The notes beneath the pieces are model-generated. The model made no database searches. It was given only the letters and a program-made list of their open reading frames with translations, and was not told the DNA's origin. Made by a program: the position numbers and the translations under genes. From positions 52,077,870 to 52,141,869 of the forward strand of contig CM054117.1 in the NCBI GenBank assembly GCA_028673005.1: a DNA stretch of 64,000 bases, read 5' to 3'. The stretch comes from Tanypteryx hageni (taxonomy: Eukaryota; Arthropoda; Insecta; Odonata; Petaluridae). Position 1 is the first letter of the stretch. The number at the start of each line of letters is the position of its first letter. Positions 35,561 to 44,180 of the stretch are shown in pieces.

Positions 35561-38313
35561 GATTGATTGACTTGACTCGAGTAATTCGTCTCTGCCTATT
35601 ACTTTGATATAAATACTAAACATTGAGTTATGTATGCATCCAACAACCAAGTACTTAATTTGGGCTATACGTTAAGATGGACAGACAGGCGGACAAGCCA
35701 AATACAATAGATACAATAATGTTTTTTTATAAACAAACATTAACAACCAAACTATAGCAGAAACAACGAGACAGAGGACATGGGAAGAGGGCGTTGACAG
35801 AAGACTAGCGACGCAAAGCTCCCCCACGCAGATGGAAGAGGAAGTAGTCTCGAGGAAAAAAACTGAAGAGAAAACAAAATAAACCGACGGCGCGAGAGGC
35901 TTCAAAAAAAGATGGCGTAGGGGAGGAAGCAGGGGATTGGCGTAAAAAACAAAATTAAACGAAACGCAGGCCGATCGGTCCCATATGCAAATCAGGACCT
36001 CCCCAAATGCAAAGCACACGAGCCTTTCTACATCTTCCTTCATGACGGACACTCCTCTTTAATCCCACACTCTGCCGACAGAGATGGGAACTGTGTGAGC
36101 TCCCTCCTGTATTCGGGATGAGCCAAATCAGGCGCCTGCAACTTTGTCAAGTGATGAATAAGGAGAGAGGGGTGCGTAGGTTGGAACCCCTACGCTCCCA
36201 CGAGGTACAGGATCACGCCTCTCTCTTCCTTTACACCTCTTCCTTTCTTTCTCTCCTGCGCGAAATTGCGTGCCGGGGCTGTTTTCCGACAGCGTGTCGT
36301 CAAACGAGAGGCTTGCTGCGAGAGAGGAAATCGGCGTACGGTTGCGAAGGAAGATGAGAGAGAGAGATGAAAGAGGTGGTTGAATGTGGGATAGAGGGTA
36401 AAAGGGAAAGAGTGGAAAAAAGAAGATTAGAAAAAATAACATTGGTACACGGTAAAAAGGAAAGAGGTTTAACTTTATACCGTGTGAGGCTAGGAAAAAG
36501 GATGATCATTCTTGAGAGGGTTATATTAAAATCTAGTACGGGTAATTGATATGGAAGCATAGAATGATTTATACGCGAGTCTGTAATTGTTGAAATTTAG
36601 ATTTTTTCCTATGAGGTACTATTAAGGAAAGAAATATCTAGCTCACCTTTTGGTTGAAATGAAACTTAAAACTATGTATATGCAATAGCTGTGAATAGGT
36701 TGGGAAAACCGATGCATATTTCGGAAAGTACATTCGAAAACATACAAATTTATTATTTCTGAACTTCCCCTAACGACGATAGCATTGTAGCCGAAATACG
36801 CGTGAAGTTTTATCTACATTTTCAATTTTTTTTAGTTAGAAGCTATAAAAGAGCGTCCTGATCCAAATATGAATATTTTATGTTTCTTCAGACCGAATTT
36901 AATAAAATTTCGTCAAAGGATTCATGAGTTGTATTTTAAAATTTGGTTCCTACGTTACTGCAGCTCCTATTCAGCGATATAAACATATTTTACTTATTTG
37001 TTTTCTGCTTTGATGTTAATACGAAACAGCAAATTTCACTGAAATACGTTCAGCGGCAAAGCAACAAATATATGCATACAAACCGACTTACGTAAGGACC
37101 AAATGTAATAGTCCCTTTTCCTTTCAAGAAACTCACAAAAAGAGGAGAGACACAGAATATAATGTTGAGGAGAGAGGGGAAGAAAAGAGATGAAGAAAGC
37201 GTACATAAAATTAGTTCTCGGAAAATTCTTAGAAAATCAATCCTTTGAAAGACCCAATTAATTGTCAACAAGTTCGAACTGATTTATAATGTGGTTGGTT
37301 ACATGGTATTCTCCGCATTATTTGTTGTAAAATTACGTAAATTATATCTTAATAATTTGAAAGTAAATAAGTCGCAATGTTAGAGGACCGATTAAAAAAA
37401 ATATTTAAAACATTTTGTTGTTGTTTTACTTTTTCGAAGAATTACATTTCGAAAATTGTTTTTTATAGAATTGTTGTCAAACACTTTTCCGTATCCCCAG
37501 AAACTAGAGGCAGAGGGAAGGAATGAGAGGCAAAGGAAGGATAAGCGATGAAAAAGGAGAGGGAAAGTGGATGAGTGGGACAAAAGGAAATAATTAAGAG
37601 AGAGAAAATAGGCAGAAATGTAGAGAGCTGTATCGAGTATTATGTATAGAAAAATTTAATTACAAAAATTCATTATATCGTTTGTTCGTGATGGAATGAA
37701 ATAAGTGAGAGATAATGGAGTTTGGCATGAACGTTATGAGCCGAATTGGGAAGGAAAAAATTCTGTGGGCTGTTGAAAAAGTGCATTAATTGAATTCATA
37801 AGAAATTTTATTCACTTACGGGAAGTAAGGGACTTGATGCAAGATGGTGGATTCCTAGAGTGTCAATTATAAATGAAAGAGCTAATAGGTTATGACTGTG
37901 AACGCCAACTACATCGGAATATAGCCTCCGAGAATGGAATTAAGACTAAATTATAAATTCCTAGCTGAATCCGCGCAATTATTGCGCGGAGTTTTTTCGA
38001 TTAATTTATGAACAACCGATTATATAAAAATGGATTTTATAACTACTTCTATATAGTTAATATCTTTATTTGCATGAAAATTATGATACTAAATTTTTGC
38101 GATACGAACCACATAACTTATAGCTTAATAGCTCCTTATATCACATCAAGTCTCAAATTCTAAGCTAATTGTGTTTCACAAGTCTGAGCTTTCACGCTAG
38201 TTATCAATCATGTATTATTCTTCATGCGTGTTTTTTAGTGTAAGCTAACCGCATATGCACTGAAACACCAAGGACGACAATGCCATTAACCTTGATAACC
38301 TCTATTTCAAATG
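35561..38313. other. Gene-free stretch with GA-rich patches and small hairpins
   Basis: GA-rich plus-strand DNA at 35780-35930, 36340-36440 and 37500-37610 produces open frames on the opposite strand that match no family. At 36700-36800 CCGATGCATATTTCGG and TAGCCGAAATACGCG face each other and resemble a badly decayed copy of the hammerhead-like repeat (8650-8889). Confidence 0.45.
37970..37996 (+). other. Perfect 10-bp hairpin followed by T6
   Basis: TCCGCGCAAT (37970-37979) and ATTGCGCGGA (37981-37990) are exact inverted repeats around one base, followed by GTTTTTT. It looks like a bacterial intrinsic terminator, but nothing around it is bacterial. I take it as an isolated palindrome. Confidence 0.5.
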
Positions 38314-38542
38314 TGTGGGTGGCGGAGTGGTTAGACCTGTAGGCATTCCTCGCAGCGGTTCCAGGTTCGAATCCGGCGGAGGTTGGATTTTTCGACTGCA
38401 ATCGCACCAGCGAACTAGCAAAAATGAACACTCGTTGCAACTTCAAGGGAGTTCGTGCTTTCCAACTATACCTCATGTAAACTGTTTTTGTCCTCAGTTT
38501 TCACGAAAAAGGGTGTCACACAAATAAACAAACAAACTCACA

Positions 38543-38543
<1 letters not shown>
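38314..38543 (+). mobile_element. tRNA-derived SINE
   Basis: The head (38314-38388) contains a perfect box A TGGCGGAGTGG (38320-38330) and a perfect box B GGTTCGAATCC (38364-38374). A body of about 130 bp without tRNA similarity follows, then an A-rich tail AAATAAACAAACAAAC. Head, body and tail in this order define a SINE. The Pol III promoter boxes look intact. A (TA)n microsatellite adjoins the tail. Which LINE mobilised it is not visible. Confidence 0.75.

Positions 38544-38609
<66 letters not shown>
38544..38609. repeat. (TA)n microsatellite
   Basis: An uninterrupted TA run of about 66 bp directly follows the SINE tail. Confidence 0.95.
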
Positions 38610-38611
<2 letters not shown>

Positions 38612-39174
38612 ATTACTATGCCTTAGAAAGTTGCAATCCTATATCATTTAAAAACTTTTTTTAAATATAATTTAACATTTTTTACTTTTCAAAATTCATC
38701 ACATCCTTTAGAAAATTGCTGATTACATGAAATATTTTAATACGCGAAACAGACGAGAATATAATTTCTATCAGAACAAAAAAACGAAACATATTTAAAA
38801 ACAAAGGAGCTTGATTTGTTGTTACATGGAGATTAAACAATTGACATATAAAGAGGCAAGTTGTTAAAATAGGCAAGCCCATTCTTTTATATGAAGATGC
38901 TCTTGACACAGTTCACACATTGGAGTTTGAGGTAAAAACTAATAAGATACATGTAGAAAGATCACAGTAAATAAATGAGTAATAGAAGTAGGAGAATTAT
39001 GCCGAGTGTGGCCTGGTTGGTCCAAAGAGGTGAAACAGAAGATGAGACGGGGAAGGAGCGATACAATGATTTAGAGAGAGAATCAAGTTAGGAATGCGTA
39101 TAGTGTAACACAAATAGGCGCGATTTGTGCAATGGAGTATTTGAAACTAAATGATATTTTCGTTGAGAACAATT
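38610..39174. other. AT-rich spacer, no gene found
   Basis: Nothing recognisable. Confidence 0.5.
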
Positions 39175-39530
39175 TAGTAGTATCCAAGTAAGAATTTTTC
39201 AAAGCTCAAAATATGTTACGACATTCTTGTTTTATTTTTTTTCTACGATAAAAATGTATAGGGAAATAAATATTTTATTTGATTAGTTCTACAAGTTTTA
39301 TTTGAAGATCTTTTCGGTATGACTAATATTTTACGAGATATAGCGGAAAGTTCGTTTTTTGTTTCAGTAAAGTTCCCTGATTGGGTTATGTGAACCATTT
39401 ATGCCATTTTCTTATTGTTTTTTGTCTAAGTCCTAAATACCAAATTTCATGAAATTACGTTCAGTAGAAGTCGAGAAAGAACATGCGTGCGAACGGACAA
39501 AACGAAGCTACTAGGCGCTTACGTTGGAAA
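39175..39530 (+). repeat. Dispersed repeat family A
   Basis: It aligns with 32720-33085 through most of its length, including GATAAAAATGTAT, TTTTACGAGATA and the closing module TACCAAATTTCATGAAAT...GTGCGAACGGAC. Confidence 0.78.
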
Positions 39531-39659
39531 TGGAATGCGCCTAAAAAGGACAAAGCTTATTATCAAATTAGTTGGACTTTGAGCCAAGGCAGCCACAAAG
39601 AAAATTAAACGGAGGTGCACAGTAATACAAATCTGTAGAAAGGAAAATGGAGCGCAGCC

Positions 39660-40310
39660 GAACTGAAAGAACGCAGCGCTTGAATAAATAAACTGATGTG
39701 GGCAACACATGACTTTCTCCATATTTCTATGGCAAATTACATGTTGTTAGCTCTGGGATAGTTGTCAATATTTACTTCCGGTTGACAATTAAGAAAAGAA
39801 AAGGGAGCGTTACTAAGACGTAACTAAGCGTCAATTGTTAACAATAGTCTTCAGTGGGTGGCGTGGTGGTGGCAGCTAAAAATATAAGATATCTCTTAAA
39901 AAATGCATTATATGGAAAAATGTATCCAACAAAGATTGTAGAAAATAAAATTTTCTACAACTTTTATTCCAATACATTTTTACATTTATCAAATATTATA
40001 GCAAATATTTTAAAATAACGGATAAGTGACAAGAGTAAACACCCACTTTCGTTCAAACGATTTTTACCAAAAACTAATCAAATCTTTTAACTTTTACAAA
40101 ATGTTAAATACAAAATTTTGCTTTGATCTAACTAATAGTTTTTGAGATAGAGCGCCTACAAAAATCTATCACATACAGACTGACAGACAGACACACAGAC
40201 ATCATCGAGAAAATAGTCAAAACGTGTTCAGGGGACCTTAAAACAAGTATTTTCGTTGAAATCTCTAATGCGATTTTTTTCATGAAAACACTTCGTATAT
40301 GGAGAAAGTA
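39660..40310 (+). repeat. Dispersed repeat family F, longest copy
   Basis: It shares its 5' half with 7586-7815 and its 3' half with 15355-15746. Its last part (GAGATAGAGCGCC, ACAGACATCATCGAG, AACGTGTTCAGGGGACC, TCGTTGAAATCTC) occurs inverted at 47795-48000. It links all family F copies into one element and ends just before the RTE insertion. Confidence 0.8.
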
Positions 40311-40429
40311 AAAAGTGTGGGATGTGACAAAAAAGAGAAGTAATACAGTGCAAGAATTGGAAGTAGGTGACTGTGCTGAGGTTTGAATCATCATCATCAT
40401 AGGTAGTCTGTCCGTAGACAGGTCCGTGA

Positions 40430-43426
40430 TTATTCATGGTTAAACCTGGTTCTCCATATACTCCTATTTTCCGCTGTCCTCTTTATATCTTGATAACTCT
40501 CTTTCCCTTTCAGATCGTCTATCAGCTGAAACCTTTTCCTACCTCTTTCCCTTTTCCCATCTAGTTTTCCTTCTAACACGTCTTTAATCATACTCTCTCT
40601 CCTCAGGTAATGTCCAACCCAGTTAGCCTTCCTCTTTCTGATAGTCTGTATAATCATTCGCTTCTCTCCTATTCTTCGTAGCACTTCATCGTTTTTCATC
40701 CTATCTGTCCATTTTATCTTCAGCATTCTCCTCCAAGTCCACATTTCAAAGCTTTCCAAGTATTTGATGTCATTTTTCCTTAGCGTCCATGTTTCTGCCC
40801 CATACAATGCTATACTCCATACGTAGCATTTTATCAACTTCTTGCGGATATCTTCCCTTATATTCCCTGTAAGTAGTTGTTTCTTTCTCCTGAAAGCCGC
40901 TTTTGCTTTTCCTATTCTAGTTTTGATCTCATCCGTACATTTTGCCTCTCGTGTTATGATACTTCCAAGGTATTTATATTCTGAAACTTGTTCTAATGGC
41001 TTTCCCCCAATAGTTATGTTCAGATTCTCTTCTTTACCCGATATTCGAATGACCTTGGATTTTTCTGTATTTATTTCCATACCATATTTTCTACCTGTTA
41101 TCACTAGTCTATTTATCATTTTTTGTAGCTCCTCTTCCTTTCTTGCTAGAAGTACTTGATCATCTGCGTATTTTACTGTTCTTATAATCCTTCCTCCAAT
41201 TTTGAAATCCCCTGTGCCTTCTAAAGCTTCTTGCATTAGACTTTCTCCATATATATTGAATAGGGTTGGCGATAGGCAGCATCCTTGTCTTACTCCTCTA
41301 CCGATATTTATTCCGCAGGTGTCCACATTCTCAAACCTGACCTTTACAACTTGATTCTCATATAGATTCCTAATCAGTCTCCTGTCTTTCCAGTCTACAC
41401 CTATATCCTTTAATATCTTCATCAACTTTACCCAATTTACTCTATCAAAGGCCTTCTGCCAGTCTACGAAACATGCGCAGATATCTTGACTGTATTCTAT
41501 TGCCCTTTCTGATATGATTCTAACTACTCCAATAGCATCTCTAGTTCCTCGTCCTTTTCTGAAACCGAATTGATCTTCCCCTATTATTTCTTCTGCCTTT
41601 TTCTCCAGCCTTTTATTAAGAATCCTCGTGATGATCTTCGATGTGTGTGACAGAAGGCTTATAGTTCTGTATTCTTTACACTGCATTGCCTTTGGCTTCT
41701 TCTTTAGAGGGATCATTGTTACTTCTAGGAAATCCTGAGGCCACTCTCCCGTGTCGTAAATCTTATTAATTAATTTCGTGATCGCTTTTAGTCCTTCTGA
41801 TCCTATGACTTTAAGTATCTCAGCCGGTATTCCATCGCTGCCCGTGGCTTTCCCCTTCTTAAGTTCCATTATCGCTTTTTCTACTTCGCTCTCCATAATA
41901 CTTGGTCCTAAGTTATCTTCTTCAATGTTTTCCTCATTTTCCAGTTCTATTTTTGCCGCTCCTGTCTGTTTGCTGTATAATTCCTTAATGTATTCTTCCC
42001 ATACCTGTGCTACATCCTTTGTTTCTGAGACTATCTTCCCATCCGTATTCATAATTCCTTTACCACAAATTCCATTAGACTTCTTATCTTCTAATTCCAG
42101 TGCCCTAGCGTACATCATATCGTACCTTCCTAATTTCTCCATTTGTTCTATTTCATCACATTTTCCTTTTAGCCAATTTTCTCTAGCTTTATCTGTTACC
42201 CTTCTCAACTCATTGTTTATACGCCTATAGTTGGCTCTACCTTCTTCACTGTTAACGTTTTTCCATTTTCGTCTCTCATCCATTTTCTCCAGCATTTCCT
42301 TCGTGATCCATGGTTTTCTGATTTTCTTCTCTTGTTTTCCAATCTCTTTATCCAAGGTATCCTTGATACTGGTTTTAATTTCATCCCATTCTATATCGAC
42401 GGTCTTCGGTTTGTTTTCCATCTTTCTTAGGTTATCTTCCAACTTCATGCTGACTACATCCTGCCTTTCTTTCAGTTTTTGTAGGTCCCAGGTCTGTCTT
42501 TCTCTTCTCGTTTTTCTTATTTGTTTGAGCTTTGTACTCACGTCAAGTATTAGAAGGCTGTGATCTGAATCAATGTCTGCTCCTTGCAATGCCTTGGCGT
42601 TCTTTATGCTGTTCCTAAATCTTTGTTTTACAAGGATGTAATCTATTTGGCATCTCATTCTATCTCCTGGGCTTTTCCATGTGTATAACCTTCGTTTATG
42701 GTTTTTGAACCATGTATTAGTCACTACAAGGTCATTATTGATGCAGAATTCTACGAGTTTCTCCCCTCCTCGATTTCTCTTCCCAAGTCCGTATTGTCCG
42801 ACAACATTTTCTTCCTGTCCTTCTCCGACTATGCTGTTCCAATCTCCCATTATTATGCAGTTTACCTTTCCTCTTCCGTCTTCTTCGTAAATTTCATTAA
42901 TTTGCTCATAGATCTCATCTATTTCTTCATCGTCATGAGCTGACGTTGGCATATATACCTGGATTATCAGCATGTCCACTGGGACTGCTTTTAGCTTTAT
43001 TGCCATCAGTCTATCGTTCGTTGCTATTATCTTTGTCACGCTTTTCATCATATCTTTCCTAAGTACCAGAGCTACTCCCCTTTCCCCACTATTTCCTCCA
43101 GAATAAACTACCGTGAATTCTTCCGAGTCGAACTGTCCTTCTCCCTCCCATCTAGTTTCGCTTAGCCCTATAATGTCAACTCTATTTCTTCTCATTTCTT
43201 CTTTCAAGTTCTCTAGCTTTCCTGCCTTTCTCATAGTTCTTACGTTCCAAGTCCCTATTCGTAATTTACTTTCGACAAATGTTTTCCTCAAGGCAGTCCC
43301 CGCCCGGAGATCCGATTGGGGGACTATTTTACCTCCGGATTGTTTTACCTCGAGAGAACTCATATTGTCCAACCATATAATCTTTACTAGGGATTGTAAT
43401 GTGGTAGTTTCCCTCTTGCTTTCCAC
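40430..43426 (-). CDS. RTE-type endonuclease / reverse transcriptase, intact frame
   Basis: The 998-residue protein is the usual size for RTE ORF2. Residues about 54-300 form an APE-type endonuclease (GTWNVRT at 57-63, SETRW at 88-92, YMPTS, GDWNS at 193-197, QIDYIL, SDHSL at 286-290). Residues about 510-800 form the reverse transcriptase: ATGSDGIPAEILK, QFGFRKGRGTRDAI, first catalytic Asp in FVDWQKAFD, GVRQGCCLSPTLFN, catalytic YADD at 752-755. The C-terminal region (about 870-990, ALYGAETWTL, WRRMLKIKW, NWVGHYLRR, GRKRFQLIDDL) is typical of RTE. The endonuclease would nick target DNA and the polymerase would copy the RNA there. Met21 is an alternative start. There is no internal stop or missing catalytic residue, so it may be recently active. 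Such proteins are often misannotated as host craniofacial development protein 2-like. Confidence 0.93.
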   Translation of the reverse strand: MESKRETTTLQSLVKIIWLDNMSSLEVKQSGGKIVPQSDLRAGTALRKTFVESKLRIGTWNVRTMRKAGKLENLKEEMRRNRVDIIGLSETRWEGEGQFDSEEFTVVYSGGNSGERGVALVLRKDMMKSVTKIIATNDRLMAIKLKAVPVDMLIIQVYMPTSAHDDEEIDEIYEQINEIYEEDGRGKVNCIIMGDWNSIVGEGQEENVVGQYGLGKRNRGGEKLVEFCINNDLVVTNTWFKNHKRRLYTWKSPGDRMRCQIDYILVKQRFRNSIKNAKALQGADIDSDHSLLILDVSTKLKQIRKTRRERQTWDLQKLKERQDVVSMKLEDNLRKMENKPKTVDIEWDEIKTSIKDTLDKEIGKQEKKIRKPWITKEMLEKMDERRKWKNVNSEEGRANYRRINNELRRVTDKARENWLKGKCDEIEQMEKLGRYDMMYARALELEDKKSNGICGKGIMNTDGKIVSETKDVAQVWEEYIKELYSKQTGAAKIELENEENIEEDNLGPSIMESEVEKAIMELKKGKATGSDGIPAEILKVIGSEGLKAITKLINKIYDTGEWPQDFLEVTMIPLKKKPKAMQCKEYRTISLLSHTSKIITRILNKRLEKKAEEIIGEDQFGFRKGRGTRDAIGVVRIISERAIEYSQDICACFVDWQKAFDRVNWVKLMKILKDIGVDWKDRRLIRNLYENQVVKVRFENVDTCGINIGRGVRQGCCLSPTLFNIYGESLMQEALEGTGDFKIGGRIIRTVKYADDQVLLARKEEELQKMINRLVITGRKYGMEINTEKSKVIRISGKEENLNITIGGKPLEQVSEYKYLGSIITREAKCTDEIKTRIGKAKAAFRRKKQLLTGNIREDIRKKLIKCYVWSIALYGAETWTLRKNDIKYLESFEMWTWRRMLKIKWTDRMKNDEVLRRIGEKRMIIQTIRKRKANWVGHYLRRESMIKDVLEGKLDGKRERGRKRFQLIDDLKGKESYQDIKRTAENRSIWRTRFNHE

Positions 43427-43582
43427 ATCGCAGTACTGTAGCCGTTCAAATCGTCCTGATCACGCCTACAGCTGTATTGGATATAGACCCAACCAACATC
43501 ATTTGTTTTCGGCTCTATACCATACTGACAGTACTGCTGCCTACTGCCAAGCACTGATGATAGTTTTTTTTTTTTTTTTTTT

Positions 43583-43663
43583 AATAAAACCTCCATTCGA
43601 GGGGTTTGAACCCCCGAACTTTGCAATAGAAAGCCGACACGCTAACCACTACACCACCAGTGC
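43583..43663 (-). pseudogene. tRNA-like SINE head with intact Pol III boxes
   Basis: The minus strand has box A TGGTGTAGTGG (43656-43646) and box B GGTTCAAACCC (43612-43602) at tRNA spacing, a GGGG-TTCAAA-CCCC T arm and a weak anticodon arm. The acceptor stem does not pair, so it is not a functional tRNA. A 19-nt poly(A) (43582-43564) follows. Head plus poly(A) looks like a complete small tRNA-SINE fused to the 5' side of the RTE. Confidence 0.7.
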
Positions 43664-43734
43664 AGGTTTGAATGTGACCTCTTAATATTTCGCAGCTGCT
43701 GTTTGCATGTATATCAAATTGGAAGCACGTTTAT

Positions 43735-44180
43735 GACGGTATAGATAAAAATATTAAGCTAAGTCGTTGATCCTGAAACTCTCGGCGGACAAAACGATTA
43801 AAAAAACCACATTTTCCCGTCCCTAGCTCTTATATGGTCCGTAAGATACCAATTAAAAGTATATTAGGATAGAGGACATCATTTACCAGAAAAAAGTCCA
43901 CGAGAGCGCGTCATTACGATTTATAGTTTTGGAGATAAAAATTCAGCAAAGTTCCTTGATTGTTATGCTCCCAAATTCGGTAAGAAAAAATAAAATTGCA
44001 CCTGGCCACGAATCCAGATATTTTGGAGAAAAAGAATACCTCTTTGTCCTTCATCTTGAATAGACGATCAAAATGGTGCTAAAATTAGGTTCATTTGGTA
44101 AACGCCGTGAGCGCGTGCACCATTTATTCACATTGACTGGCGGACGGACACTACAAAAATAATATACAGTAGATTATATC
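43735..44180 (-). repeat. Dispersed repeat family A, inverted copy
   Basis: Read on the minus strand it matches one unit of the 217-bp array at 31915-32500 (TCTCCAAAACTATAA.TCGTAAT, GGTAAATGATGTCCTCTATCC, GGACCATATAAGAGCTAG). It also carries the closing GACGGAC module on its outer side. It starts about 60 bp beyond the RTE TSD. Confidence 0.72.

Larger units (their letters stand above)
40389..43663 (-). mobile_element. RTE retrotransposon joined to a tRNA-like head, with TSD
   Basis: A perfect 10-bp duplication AGGTTTGAAT flanks the unit (40379-40388 and 43664-43673). On the minus strand the order is: tRNA-like head (43663-43583), 19-nt poly(A) (43582-43564), RTE 5' sequence, the 998-codon frame (43426-40430), a short 3' UTR and a terminal TGATGATGATGATTC run (about 40402-40386) that overlaps the duplication. 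A trinucleotide tail is usual for RTE elements. Enclosure of head and LINE by one TSD suggests a single insertion event, for example template switching from LINE RNA to a tRNA-SINE RNA during target-primed reverse transcription. Confidence 0.85.

Noticed and set aside
35672..36560. Overlapping frames on both strands, up to 126 codons
   Set aside because: GA-rich sequence removes stops by composition; no motif or codon-use sign of a gene.
37921..38000. Bacterial contamination suggested by the hairpin-T6
   Set aside because: Surrounding DNA has no bacterial genes and is continuous with animal repeats.
40842..43685. Several plus-strand open frames of 69-190 codons opposite the RTE
   Set aside because: They lie antisense to the conserved RTE frame, are leucine/serine-rich as antisense of charged helices, and have no domain.
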